Source: Craterostigma plantagineum
Lineage: Eukaryota; Streptophyta; Magnoliopsida; Lamiales; Linderniaceae
DNA: 64,000 nucleotides
Assembly (NCBI GenBank): GCA_027422505.1
Contig: JAPQWV010000002.1
Location: 22,856,501-22,920,500 of the forward strand
Direction of reading: 5' to 3'
Shown: positions 1 through 11,824 of the stretch, in pieces
Layout: every line of letters begins with the position of its first letter
Position numbering within the stretch: position 1 is the first letter of the stretch
Notes under the pieces: model-generated
Database searches by the model: none
What the model saw: only the letters and a program-made list of their open reading frames with translations
Told to the model about the DNA's origin: nothing
Made by a program: the position numbers and the translations under genes

Positions 1-266
1 GCCCCGTGCCATCGAGCTCCCTCTGCGTCTCCGGCGGAAATTGGCCGTACCACGTCTTAAGCGACCGAAGATACAAGGTACGCTGTTCGCACTTCAGCAG
101 CGGCCTCTCCTCCTCACCCGCCCAGATGCGGGGCGCGATGTGCTCCAAGTAACTAGGGATCACCTCGCCATCATGTGGACCACCTGGCTGTGGCCCCTGC
201 ACCCTCCAGAAATCGTCATCTACGACCCTGGAGCGCTTGCTCCCTATTTTATTTTTTACGAATAAC
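1..266 (-). pseudogene. Plant mobile domain (PMD/MAIN-like) protein fragment, runs off the left edge
   Basis: Read on the minus strand, this stretch is open and gives about 85 residues, including VIPSYLEHIAPRIWAGEEE, RPLLKCEQRTLYLRSLKTWYG and QFPPETQRELD. From memory this block (IP.YL.HIA..IW.GEERP.L.C..R...L..W) matches plant mobile domain / MAINTENANCE OF MERISTEMS-like proteins, a family shared by a few host genes and many transposons. A possible splice acceptor (tag) lies near 249-251 on the minus strand. The only open sequence upstream is an acidic 83-residue ORF at 296-547 (-) with an ESSDDD run, which could be an earlier exon, but I could not find a convincing donor. The rest lies outside the window, so intactness is unknown. 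The neighbouring repeats make a transposon-borne copy more likely than a host gene. Confidence 0.55.
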
Positions 267-615
267 CACTCCAAAATTTATTTTTTTTACGTATATTAAG
301 ATACGACATAGCAAGTCAGTTTATAATGGAGAAGGTAATTAACTGAGGAGATCGGTATCGCATCGTCGTCGGATGACTCAAACGATGCCGCATCGTAGGG
401 CACTGCCTCCTCATCCGCATGCGGATCGTAATCCGCATATACGGAATGAGAATCACCCGCTCGCTGCCGCCTCTCCGCGTCCGGTTCCCTACGAACGGAT
501 GCATCAACGCCGCGCGCCCTCGTATGACGCTCTCCAGATCCCTCCAACGGGGATCTGCTGCTCCCTCCGACTAGGGACTTCCCACCCTTCGCCTGTCATG
601 ATCCGAAAAAATTAC

Positions 616-866
616 GACCGAAATCGAATTTCGGCCGTACCATGATCCGACCGAAATCCGAATCGGTTGCCGCGGATCAGACCGAAATCGGATTTCGGTC
701 GAGACAGCTCCGACCGAACGCCGATTTCGGTCCGGCAAGATACGACCGAAAATCGATTTCGGTCGTGCTCTGCCGTGACCGAAATCTGGTTTCGGTCGGC
801 CATGTCCTGACCGAAATCATGTTTCGGTCATGATTTGGCCGGCCGAAATCGACGTTCGGCCGTGCC
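616..866. repeat. Palindromic minisatellite, eight units of 31-33 bp
   Basis: Eight head-to-tail units begin at about 616, 649, 680, 712, 744, 777, 809 and 842. Most open with GACCGAAAT and carry the reverse complement ATTTCGGTC about 12 bases later, so most units can fold into a hairpin. The 10-13 bases between palindromes vary freely while the arms are kept, which suggests the palindrome is the conserved part. The array lies upstream of the plant-mobile-domain fragment in its reading direction and could be a subterminal region of that element. Confidence 0.85.
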
Positions 867-869
867 GTT

Positions 870-2302
870 TTTCGCCTGATTTCGCGTCCGATCGACCTTT
901 TTTCGACCTATTTCGACCCGTTTTCGACAATCTATCTACGTACGAATGAATTTTACGACAATTTTCTTACCAATTGTGACAGCACCCCCTTTCCCTTTCC
1001 CTTTCCTTGTCGTCGATCCATTGCGATTTGCAAAATTCTCTGTTTTTTTGTCTGATTTGGTTGGGTCATTTGAAAAATGTTGCGTAGGAAAGGATTTTAA
1101 ATAAGAATTCTTACTTTTTATTATATTTTACCTTTTTAAATTAATATAAATAACATAGGGGCAAAAACGTCTTTTTTCAGTCCTTTAGGGGGGCGGTAAC
1201 AAGTAAAAAGGGACGGTAAATAGTAACTCCCATAATTAATAAATACTAATAGAATTGATCTTGGAGTTCATCGTAGTAATTCCTTAATTACAATGTTCAA
1301 TTTATTTTAAAGAACAATAAGGCTGGACTGAATCAGATATCTTCCCTTGCCTACACTAACTAATAATAAAAGGTTGCCTGCCTCGTTGCGTTATACTGTT
1401 TTAGCATTATGGAAAAGAGAGAACTTTCCATAAAGTTTCGTAATATACTACTACAGTGTTATTGTGCAATGATGAATAGGCTCGCGAGATGATTAGGGCA
1501 TGTGAAGAAAGCATCTTTATCTGAAAGTTAATAAAAAGCGATCACACATATAAAGAAAAGGAGCATGTGATCATATCTAAATACACCCAATATTGCATGT
1601 GCTACGTATATACGAATTTGATTATAATCATAGCGCTTAGTGAGCTTTGCCCTTTTCAACTGACACGTGTATCTCAAACTTCCATAAAGATAACAAACAT
1701 TAGGTAGGACATATACGAGCATTGATGGATGTTTCTATTTATGGGAGGAGAGGAGTAATGTGTATGACAGATAAAAAGATAGTAATAGGAAGACTCTCTA
1801 AATGCATGGACGAGGCTCAGTGTTGGTGATTTTAGTTCAAGTTCTTTTTCTTCCTCGTATGAAATTTGAAAGTAGTGTTATCGACTTGGGCTGTAAATTA
1901 ATTTGAATCGGGCCATGATCCTCAGCGGGCTTTCCTTCGGGCCTCATTTTGGCGATAATGGGATTTGAATTGATAGAGTTTAAGAAACTGTTGACTTAGT
2001 AATTATACTAGTTATGCGTCGCCACACAATGTGCGGCTACGAGAAAACTTCAACCCGGAGAACGAAGTTTGGACGTAATTATACAGTAAGTGTTTCAAAC
2101 AGAAAGATGTGTAAAAATTTCTTGAATAAGAAGACACATGAGAGGCGTACAAACTGTTTGAACCACTTTTAGAAACGGGAAAATGTTGGACAGAACAGGA
2201 ATGTCTAATGGGATTTGGAAGCTTCACCTCCTTGAATTTATGGATGTGTTGAATCAATGACTACAAGAGAACACAAATTAGGCTAAAACTATTATATCAA
2301 TC
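870..2302. other. Intergenic, AT-rich, no gene recognised
   Basis: There is no convincing coding sequence on either strand. A pyrimidine-rich run (CCCTTTCCCTTTCCCTTTCC) lies near 990-1008. A stretch near 1157-1232 with GGGGCAAAAACG and GGGGGGCGGTAACAAG looks like repeat-derived intergenic sequence, but I could not define its ends. The short ORFs at 1528-1722 and 2012-2257 (-) have no recognisable domain. Confidence 0.6.
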
Positions 2303-2372
2303 AGTACTATCATGTGTTGAAGAACACCTTACAGGCATCTGGTAAACCAAAGAACCCTTCAAAATAAGAGAC

Positions 2373-3156
2373 CTAGGAAAGAACATCTTTCAGTTCACCT
2401 TCACCTCGCAAGATGATAAAAACAAAATCCTCTTCTCGAAGCAATGGATATTTGACAGACAATATATGAATCTCAAGGCATGGACACCCACTCTGATGCT
2501 TCAGTCAGAATCATTCTTTCTCGTTGACCTGCGGATCCAAGTTTGGAATCTCCCAGCATTGGACCTCCTCTGACACGGGTCGTATAATTGGTATGATGTT
2601 TTACAAACGTCTTGAAGTCAATGTATCTGAAAATCCCATCAGAGGGCGGAAATTTCTCAAAATCAAAGCTGAGGTTGATGCAAGGAAACCCCTTCTTAGA
2701 GGGGCATTTATCAAACTCAAGAATGATAACATCTGGGTTGATTTCAAGTATGAACACCTCTTGAATTTTTGCTACTACTGCGGCAGAATTGGTCATCTGG
2801 AGAAAGGATGCTCAAGAAAGAATCTTGATTCCAAATCCAACACACTCAAATTGGAACAATATGGCGCCTGGCTGCGTGCAGATCCCCCGATCAAAAAACC
2901 TACCTACGGCTACACCCCTAGCAGAAAACAACCACTCACGACACCACAAACAGAACCCCTACCACAACACCACTACCTACAGCCGTTAGGCAATGCCCAT
3001 AACCTTGTCCCAGTAACAAATACATCCGCACAGGTCCATAAACACACTATCCAAGAAACCACTACCCCAACCTCCAACGCCTCATCATCAACCAATCATA
3101 TTCCGTCTTCAGACACACCCAGCTCTTCAATTGCACCTACAAAGCCTCCCCCATAA
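2373..3156 (+). pseudogene. LINE ORF1 (gag-like; DUF4283 and CCHC zinc knuckle), frameshifted
   Basis: The frame from about 2373 reads LGKNIFQFTFTSQDDKNKIL and then FLVDLRIQVWNLPALDLL, the pattern of the DUF4283 domain of plant LINE and gag-like proteins. Near 2560-2580 the frame is lost, and the sequence continues in the frame of the 2524-3156 ORF with DVKxxNP-type spacing, ARKPLLRGAFIKLKNDN and a C-x2-C-x4-H-x4-C knuckle (CYYCGRIGHLEKGC, about 2770-2811). The Pro/Thr/Ser-rich tail is typical of plant LINE ORF1. The product would package element RNA, but this copy cannot make an intact protein. Confidence 0.8.
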
Positions 3157-3478
3157 CTAAGGAGCCAATTACCAAATCTCCCTCCCAAAACCTACCCCAC
3201 CAGACCATAATGAGAACCTAAGTGACATTAACCAGAACCCCTCTTTTAGACATCTCCAATCAATACACGCCCAACCTCAAAAAGCACAAAAAGAAAGAAC
3301 CGAAATCCAAACAACCAAGGATAGAAAAAATGGACCTGGACCATACATTCAAACGAAGCAGAAGCACATTTGATGGCCTAGAGGAATGATCCCACAATCT
3401 GTCCAATGGAAACAAAAAATCCAAGATCCAAATCACCAACAGTCGTTCCAACGAAGAGGTGGAGGAAGCCAGCCCTAA

Positions 3479-6400
3479 ATGGCCCCAATTAGATCAATGA
3501 GAGTGACCTTGTGGAACTGTAGAGGGTTGGGCGGTCCTTCTACAGTTTCACAGATCAAAGAGTCTCTAAGGGGACACCTCCCAGCCTTAGGCTTCCTGTG
3601 TGAGACAAAAAACAAAAAATCCTTTGTAAACACAGTCTGCCATCACCTAAGGCTTAAAGATCGATGGTCTTCCATTGATCCTGTGGGCAGAAGCGGAGGG
3701 CTACTTTTGTTCTGGAACCAAGACATTCAAATCCTTCCATTTCAAGCAATCTCTATTGCATTGAAGCACAATGTATATGGGGAACAAGCCAAACACCTTT
3801 CTGGGCCATCTTTGTTTATCTCAGCAACGACCATCGGGCTAAAAAAGAACAAACAGATTATCTGATCAAGGCGAAACAGAGGTGGGATAGAATCTGCTTC
3901 ATGGGAGGTGATCTAAATGATGTTAGAGACCATCATGAGAAAAAAGGGGGTAAGAAAAGAACAACAGCCAGTTTAGAACTTTTAATCAATTCATAGACTG
4001 TATTGGAGCCTCAGAGATTCCTTTCAACGGTAAAGAGTTCACATGGGCCAATAACCGAAGTGGAGAAGGGTTTGTCGAAGAAAGATTAGATAGAGTTCTT
4101 GTCTCGCCTGACCAGTTACTGAGCTTCCCAGATTCTCAAGTCTCACATGTCCCTAAGTTGGCTTCAGACCATTGTCCCTTCTTCTTGATGCCAATCCTAT
4201 CTTCCTCAGACCTAAAAGCCGGTTCTTTTTCGACAAAAGGTGGCTGGAACAACCTGACATTACTGAAGTTGTTGCTAGGGCTTGGGCCAAACCCCAATCA
4301 GGTAACCCTATGTTTCAACTCACTCTGAAAATCAAACAATGCAGAATGGAACTTTTGCCTGGGCCTCCCAGCTCAAAAACAACTCAGCAAACAAGGTGGA
4401 TAGTCTTATACAGAGGCTTCTCGTTATGCACGAAATGGGAGGAGAGAGGGACTGGACACTTTGGAGATCACTTCAACTTGAACTTCATAATGCCTACAAG
4501 GATGAGGAGAAGTTTTGGAGCCAAAATCAAGAATTCGGTGCCTCAAAGAGGGGGACAAAAATACAAGATTTTTTCATGCCACCACTATTCAAATGAAGAG
4601 CTTCAAACACACTTCAGAATCTTCAAAAGCTAGAAGGGGTAAATGTCTCAACACTGATGAAATCCTCACAGAGGTCACAAAATTCTATTCGTACCTCTTT
4701 TCATCAAGCCAACCTCCAGATCCTGAGGGATTTCTTGAAGGGATTCCAGAGTCCATCACTGGCTCCTTGAATTTGCAGCTGGCAGCACTGGTGAAGGAAG
4801 AGGAAATCAGAAATGCAATCTTCTCAATGCACCCCCATAAAACCCCAGGCCCAGACGGTATGACGCCCCTTTTCTTTCAAAAATTCTGCTTTATCATTAA
4901 ACGTGATGTTTGCGCTGCTGTTATGAATTTTTTCACTAAAAAGAAAATGCTCAAAAACATAAACCGCACACTCATCACCCTTATTCCTAAGGTTAAAAGT
5001 CCCTCCCTTATATCCCACTATAGACCCATCTGTCTCTACAATGTTGTGTACAAAATCATCTCTAAAATTCTCACTGAAAGGCTCAAAACTTGTCTTCCAT
5101 TATCTATCTGTCAAAACCAGTCTGCTTTTCTTCAAGGTAGGCAAATCCTTGATAATGTTGTCATTGCTCATGAATGCCTCCATCACATCAACTCTTCTAG
5201 AAGAGGTAACCACGAATCCATGGCTCTTAAACTTTGCATCAGCACATCTTCGTTTTCTCTTAATATTAATGGCTCTCCTTTGGGATACCTCACTCCTTCT
5301 AGAGGTATTAGACAAGGCGATCCACTCTCACCATTCCTCTTCATCATCATCTCAGAAGGTCTCTCAAACATCATCAATAAATTCTCATCTGCCCGATCGG
5401 CTTAAAGGACTCAAATCTCCAAAAGAGGCCCTGTCATCTCTCATCTCCTCTTCGCAGATGATGTCCTCTTGTTCAGTGAAGCTAATGCATCTCAGGCTAA
5501 CCACCTCAAGGACCTCCTTGACAATTATTGCCTTGCCTCTGGCCAATGTGTCAACCTCTCTTTAGCAAAACTACTCCAGAAGAAGATAGAGTTAACATAT
5601 GCCAGATTCTTCAAGGTATCACGGTGCATAATAGAGCCAAATACCTTGGACTCCCACTGGTCATTGGAATCGAAGAGAAACACAATTCATGATGTCATTG
5701 GAGTTGTTAGGAATAGAACCAACAACGGGAAGAACTCTTATCTCTCCTCAGTTGGCCGAGAAGTCCTTACTAAATCTGTCATCAACTCACTTCCTTTGTA
5801 TGTGATGTCCTGCTTTTGTCTCCCAAAAGGCATTTGTAGACTCATTATAAGAATGACCTCTAACTTCTGGTGGGGAGCTAAAAATCAAGACAGTTCAAGG
5901 ATTCATTGGAGAGCATGGAATCGTCTCACACAAGAAAAGAATCTGGGTGGCCTTGGCTTCCAAGATATTGAATTATTTAACAAGGCTCTCTTTACCAACA
6001 GCTTTGGAGGATGATTTCCAACCCTAATCGTCGTGTCTCCAAATTGTTGAAATCAAAATACTTTCCAAACGGACCTATTCTGAAAGCCAAGCTTCATTCT
6101 GGAGCCTCATGGCTCTGGAAAGGCTGGCACAGCCTCATCCCAGTCCTGAAAATGGGAACAATCTTCCAGGTTCATGATGGGAAATCTATCAACATTTGGG
6201 AATCACCTTGGCTTGCACAACTCCCCAACTTCGTCCCCCCACCCACGGAATAACCTCGATACCAGCTGACTCGGGTGTCCCAGCTGTTGAAACCCGATGG
6301 ATCTGATTGGAATGCGGACATTATTGATTCTTTTTTTCCCTCATGATGTGGCTCTTGCCATTTACAGGACTAAAATTCACAGGGATGCCCCAAAGGATAA

Positions 6401-6958
6401 GCACTGCTGGATCTTTGGGAAGCGTCAGCTCTTCTCAGTCCACTCCACGTATAGGATGCTCCTCATGGCGAAATCTCAAGATGTCAGCGTGGGTGAAGGC
6501 AGTGACAAAGGCAACTCAATGAAAAGAATGTGGTCATGCATTTGGAACCTTAGCATCAAGCCTAAAATCAAACATTTTCTTTGGAGATGCGTGCAGAATA
6601 TCCTTCCTACAAAGACAAGATTAAAAGAAAAAGGTGTGGAAATCGACCCAATTTGCTCTTGGTGTGGGAAAGTGAGGACACACTCGAACATATTTTGTTT
6701 CACTGCCTGAGAGCCCAATTGGTTTGGAAATTAGCCTCTATTACTTGGGATTTATTGATACAAACTTGCGCTTCAAGGACTGGTAGTTTCTTACTTGCTT
6801 TGGGCCGAGCCACCGAAGCTTCCAACATAGAGTGCAATTATCCGTTTATATCCTTTGGATGCTTTGGAAAACTCGGAATCTTTGGCTTTTCGATCAAGAA
6901 ATCAGAACTTGAACTAGTGGAACTTGCCTCATTGGAATGGCAAGAGCTCTTCAACTGA
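3479..6958 (+). pseudogene. LINE ORF2 (endonuclease, reverse transcriptase, zf-RVT), broken
   Basis: The start MRVTLWNCRGLGG is the usual beginning of a plant LINE apurinic-type endonuclease, and FMGGDLNDV near 3900 is its GDxN-type motif. Reverse transcriptase follows with KTPGPDGMTPLFFQKF (about 4840), TLITLIPKV, YRPICLYNVVYKIISKIL, RGIRQGDPLSPFLFI (about 5305) and the catalytic FADD at 5451-5462. The zf-RVT region is near 6530-6710 (IKHFLWRCVQNILPTKTRL, CSWCG). The text jumps from MALKL to a point just before the GSPLGY/RGIRQGDP block near 5230, so the RT segment normally holding the first catalytic aspartate is deleted. Several frame changes and stops occur, for example at 3865 and 5405. 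No RNase H domain is seen. Confidence 0.85.
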
Positions 6959-7219
6959 TTTTTGGCTTTTTGTCTTGAAGATGATTTAGGAAGGTTTGCC
7001 TTCAGTGGATCATCTCATCGGACTCAACAAATTGGTTGAACATTGCATAATTCTTATTAACCTCTTTTCTTGAACATTTTCGTTGAGTTCTTTTTTGTTT
7101 GGTCTCAATCTAAGACTTTCCCTTACTGGTAAGATTGTCACCAGATGGGTCTCTGGTTAGTTAACGCATGTACATCTCTTGTTATTAATATTGAAGCAAA
7201 CGTTGGAAAAAAGTACTAT

Positions 7220-8340
7220 TAGAAAATAAAACATCTGGTAGGCATAAACACATACGCAGTGTTTGTGTTGCAGTGAATCAAGGTAAATTAGCACGAGAAT
7301 CATTAATGAGCAGCTTATTTACGAACTCTTCAGCAGTATTGATTGCTTACATGTGGCTAGGTTTTACGCTTGAAAGCAGACTTGTTTATTAGAACCTACA
7401 CAAAGGACATCGGATTGAATTCACTTTAACCCAAGGTTCTCATTAAGCTTATGAAAAGAAGAAATATTCACCTCGTGACATCCTAAGTTTTGTCCCATAA
7501 ATGCCTCCAACGACATAACAAAGCTTAGGTAATAACACCAATGCTCCATCCATCTAAACCGGTTCCTGACCTATGTCTCAATACCTCTGAAGCAACATAA
7601 CAATAGGTAATCCAAAAAGTGTCTTGGAATCTCTTTTCTTAAATGATGGAAAAACAATTAATAAAACTGTAGTTATAATAATCAGGCCTTTATAAGTTAA
7701 CATCAAATAGGTACGAAAACGTCACAAAACACATTGTTGATTGAATTTTTTCAATATGAGAATTTTCATACTGAGAATGCAGATATACGTGAGTACCTAG
7801 TGTTGTGGAGACTGAAAGACCAAAATCTATTGCCTTTGTCGGCGAATCTTCAGCCGTGGACTTAGAAAATTCTGAGGATAAAGTAATAGTCAATCTTGGT
7901 TCGCAGGAACGATAATCGACACGAGCGTTTCAGTTCCATTGAGTTGTAGCAGAACGGCAACGATCGTTCCGCTAATTTGATTGAAAAAATTGTAGTAAAC
8001 ATAAACAAAATTAATATTTATGATGAGTTAAAAACGTACAAATTTATGAGGCTCACTACCATTAATCTTAAATTTTTTAGCATTATATGATATCAAAAAG
8101 GGGTTGTTTATGAAGAAGATTAAATTATTTACTTAATTAAAATTTGATATCAAGTTTTCGTTACTAATAGATATATTTTTGTTTAAATAAGAATTAAAAT
8201 TTATCGATACAAGCCTTAAATACTTGGTCAATATATATGACTTTCCAACATTCATTATAGGCCTAGCCCATTAAGCATAGGTATTTGTTTTCTAATTAAC
8301 ATACATCGTCTTCAACCTCGCTCGATGCTTCACCTTCTGA
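7220..8340. other. Intergenic, no gene recognised
   Basis: AT-rich sequence. The only ORF of note, 67 codons at 7690-7893 (-), has no recognisable motif and I treat it as chance. Confidence 0.55.
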
Positions 8341-9420
8341 AACACCTAGAAATCCAAATCCGGCCTTAAGTCACCTTTCCGACGCCGAACCGGCCATTTT
8401 ATCGATGTTCCCGTTCTATAATCGCTGTTCCAACTTCCAACCCGAGAAAACGTCGGTTCTGTCGTTTCAATGGCCGCGACATTCAAGGCCACGAGAAACC
8501 AGAACTTTGATACAGAGAAGAGGCGATGCCGCTCGAGCACGTAGTCTTCAGCATCGCGGCGTTGTCAAGCCTCCGACAACAGAAGGACAAGCTGTTGACA
8601 AGCCGCCGGCACACCTCGTCTAGCTCGATATAGGGACTAGTTGGAATTATTTTCAAGGATATAGAACCTCTTTGTGGCGCAGTTAAATTGGTTTTCAAGG
8701 ATCTATCTTTCTTTTGGGGTGAGATTTTGTCACATGGTCTGTAGTGTAGGTTAACTTTTTAGGGAAGTGCAACAATCTAAATCATATTTTGATATGCAAT
8801 TACTGTATTGTCCTTTTTAACATAGATTACTTATAATAATACCAAAAAAGTAACCGACGATTTGCTTGAAACTGGCTACTATCCGGTCAACTCAGCCTTT
8901 TATATATGTAACGAAGTCATGTTTTGGACTAAAATGTTCCATTTGTGAAAAATACCTGGGGGCATTTGAAGGCTTCGTCTTCGTCTCAAATTGTTAAATC
9001 ATTTCACTACACATATGTTTTCTCCTCAATAATGAGATATTGCTCGCAATGAGAGGGGCTTTTATTGCGTGTTATTAGTTATGGCAGTTGCATGGTGCAT
9101 TAACTGGGATCACTACTGTAATTCAATGTAATAAGTGATGATGATTCTTTTCTAAACATCTCATTTCTCGGGCAAAGAATTAACGTATGTTTACCATAGA
9201 GGCGTAACTTGAACTAAACATGCAAATGCAAGAACGGTCATAGTCAAACGATGAAATTGTAAGAGAAAGAGACCTCGTAGTGAGAAGAAAAAGGGGCAAA
9301 ATCATGGTTGACAAGAGGAATTTTCATTTAGCTGATCTATCACATCCCATGAGAGAAGCTGCCAGAGATCGTGAATTTAAATATTCAGATTAATAGTTTT
9401 GGTTATTGAACTTAACTTAA
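8341..9420. other. Intergenic; short GC-richer island with possible gene remnant
   Basis: From 8380 to 8640 base composition rises and short ORFs overlap on both strands. One plus-strand reading gives MPLEHVVFSIAALSSLRQQ from 8526, another MAATFKATRNQNFDTEKRR from 8471. Together they look faintly gene-like but need a frame change, and I know no family for them. The rest, to 9420, is featureless. Confidence 0.3.
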
Positions 9421-9429
9421 ATAAGTATA

Positions 9430-10515
9430 CCGGTTAGACTTAGGTAAAACCGGATACTAGTCAGCAGTTCATCAACGATATCAAAAACCGGATCAAGACT
9501 GCCACCGGGAAGTACACTGATGACCGAAAGTTTTGCTGAGACTCTAAAGAACAACAGATCAAGCTAAAAGCTTACAAAGCGAAGAAAAGAAATAGGTGTT
9601 GTCATCACTGCACTAGACCGGAACAGTTAGTGAGTGATTTGTTCTCAAGGGACTATAAAAAGTTCTTGAAAGTAGACGGACTGTAAAAAGCTGTCTAAGA
9701 GGTGTCTAGGAGTTTAGTTAGCAGAGTATAACAATGAGGGTTGTATTGTGTGAGTCCAGCTAAGGACGTTGTACAACTAGGTTGTAAGACGAGGCTTCTA
9801 GTGATACCTTCCATGCGGGGAAGAAGGGGAGACGTACGAGATTTTGCTCCGAACTTCCAGAAACAAATCTGTGTCATTCGTAATCACACACACATCACAT
9901 TTTACTGGTACTGTCAATATGGCCCGCCCCGCCCCGTCAAAAGGGCGGGTTGGGCAGGCCTCGGAGGGGCAGCCCGCACGGGAGCGGGCTTTGGCGGGGC
10001 GGGCTAGCCCGCGGGCCGGCCCGCCAATATCTTAATTATATATATTATATAAATATATATTATATAGATAATAAATATATAATTAATTAGGTAATGTAAT
10101 TAATGATTCATTAGTTTTATCTAATTAATACCATATTTATTATCAACCATATAATTAATAGCATGCTTATCCATAATTTTTTAATAAATACCATAGTTAA
10201 TAAAAAATTAGTATTAAATTAAAATTTTAATTAAAATAAAAATAAAAAAATTATTTTATTGGCCGGCGAGCCTAGCCCGGCAGGCCCGCAGCCCGCTGCG
10301 AGGCGGGGCGGTCCCCATTTGGCGGGCCAGCCTGGCCCGCCCCGCCAAATTGACAATACTACATTTTACATCCGGTCTTGGTCCAAAACCGGTTAGCTTC
10401 AGCACAAACCGCACATACGAATATCAAGCACTGGTATCTAGCCTTAACCAGTTCAATGCCGAAAAATCTACCAAGTGTTTATTCAACCTCTCTAAACACA
10501 TAACTTATCCTAACG
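9430..10515 (-). repeat. Probable LTR-derived sequence, split by a hAT element
   Basis: Short ACCGG-containing motifs recur on both sides of the hAT insertion. The right end reads, on the minus strand, GTTAGGATAAGTTATGTG, resembling a Copia LTR start (TGTTAGGAT). No partner LTR, primer-binding site or coding region is seen, and the left end is not defined. If correct, the right end abuts the C-terminal codons of the MYB pseudogene, and the element inserted at or near the end of that gene. Confidence 0.35.
9906..10361. mobile_element. Non-autonomous hAT-type element (456 bp)
   Basis: The element is flanked by a perfect 8-bp target duplication CATTTTAC (9898-9905 and 10362-10369), the size made by hAT transposases. 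The ends are imperfect terminal inverted repeats: TGGTACTGTCAATATGGC on the left, and TAGTATTGTCAATTTGGC as reverse complement of the right. Inside the ends lie GC-rich subterminal arrays of GGCGGG/CCCGCC words, around a very AT-rich core at about 10027-10260. There is no transposase ORF, so mobility would need a related autonomous copy. Confidence 0.9.
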
Positions 10516-11374
10516 GAAGCGAATCCAAACTTTCAACCCAATGCAGTAGAACACTATCATCATCATCATCATCATCACCATCACCATCATCACCTTCATG
10601 AACACGAGCATTCAGATTTGATTCTTCTAGGATTGAACTTTGACGAAAGAGTGAATCTCCCGGCATTGGAATTTCACCTTTGCAGCTGAAGAGGTTACTT
10701 ACATTATCAGCAACACACCCTAACCTTGAAGCATTATCTGCTACTACTTCCCTTTCTTGTTCATCATGCAATTTCACTTCATTGTATTCTGATTCGCTTT
10801 TCTCTTCGACTATGGGCTTCTGAGTTAATTGATCGATTCCTCAGAGCTTGAGCATCTTCTTGATTCGAGTGTTCCAATGGTTCTTGATCTCATTGTCTGT
10901 CCTCCTAGGAAAATGGGATGCAATTTTAGACCACCTACGAAATAATAATGTGTTATCCATCAAACTCAAGCATATATTTATGTTAGAAACTAATTAACCA
11001 TTAAACTAAAAGACCTGTTACCAAAGAGCCCATGCAGTTGTATGATCTGATTCTCTTCTGCTTCTTATAATGCACCTCCTTTAAGGCCAGGCCTCAGATA
11101 ATTAATCCATCTAAATCTACAGCTCTTTCCACACCTGAGTAAGCCTACACATAAATAAGCATAATACTTAGTCATAAAATATAAAAAGTATAAGAAGCAA
11201 ATATGACAATCCACCATATATACTGTGGTAATAACATATACCTGCAAGCTTGGGAACATGTCTCCGACATTGAATACCATTACTGAGTATGAAATTCACC
11301 AGTTTGTAGTCTTCTTCTATAGTCCATGGCCCTCTCTTCAAGCCAGCTTTATCACAGCAAGGCTTCCTTCCCAT
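10505..11374 (-). pseudogene. R2R3-MYB transcription factor pseudogene (point-mutation stops)
   Basis: Three exons on the minus strand: 11242-11374 (133 nt), 11015-11144 (130 nt) and 10505-10934. The first two lengths are the classic R2R3-MYB values and all junctions are GT-AG. The protein starts [17 protein letters not shown], continues in R2 with [18 protein letters not shown], and has R3 text RWSKIASHF and [15 protein letters not shown]. Lesions: the second R2 tryptophan is arginine (GIQCRRHVP), a TAA follows LKGGAL in exon 2, and a TGA replaces a leucine after KKMLKL in exon 3. The frame is otherwise unbroken through an acidic C-terminus with an aspartate run coded by a TCA repeat (10555-10592 on the plus strand). 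The intact relative would be a DNA-binding regulator in the nucleus. The subgroup resembles MYB40-type proteins, from memory only. Confidence 0.85.
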
Positions 11375-11824
11375 TTTTTTTTTGGAATTAAACAAACATA
11401 TAATTTTTTTCTTGGAGTTTTTATGAGCGATTGGTGAGGGTTTTTATTTTGTGAAAGCAAGATCCCGACAGATCGAGGTTAATGCTAGAAACTGTTGAGG
11501 ACGGCAATAAAAAGTTAAAGCTCCAAAACGATGTCGTATTGTGCTTGGAGTTTTAAATGTGCTTGGATTATTTAAATAAGGGCTAATTTAATTTCAGGCC
11601 CTATAAAGATGTTTAGATTTGGGTTCAGGCACCACTAGAGTTTGGTTTAAGAATAAGGATCAACTTTTCGAAAAATTAAGTGGTTAGGCCCTAAAATGAT
11701 GCGAAAAAGACATATTTAACCCTGACATATGCCAAAATTACGATGGATACCTAAATGATCCGATAACAAGTTTTCAGACAATTATAACAGTTTTGCACTG
11801 AAAAAAAACACTTTCTTTCATTTG

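Larger units (their letters stand above)
2311..7211 (+). mobile_element. L1-type non-LTR retrotransposon (LINE), degenerate
   Basis: ORF1 (DUF4283-type gag with a zinc knuckle) is followed by ORF2 with endonuclease, reverse transcriptase and a C-terminal zinc-binding region, all on the plus strand. The ends are set by a candidate 8-bp target duplication AGTACTAT at 2303-2310 and 7212-7219. The right copy follows a short oligo-A run (7207-7212), as expected of a LINE 3' end. The coding start begins inside the DUF4283 region, so the copy is 5'-truncated. Frameshifts, stops and a deletion inside RT show it is dead. Eight bases is short for a LINE duplication, so the exact ends are less certain than the identity. 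Confidence 0.85.

Noticed and set aside
616..866. A CRISPR-like array
   Set aside because: Eight short palindromic units with short spacers in a plant nuclear context and no associated genes; unit and spacer lengths do not fit.
8346..8698. A gene at 8.3-8.7 kb
   Set aside because: Open frames on both strands are short, overlap each other and show no known domain. Joining the two suggestive plus-strand pieces needs an unsupported frame change.
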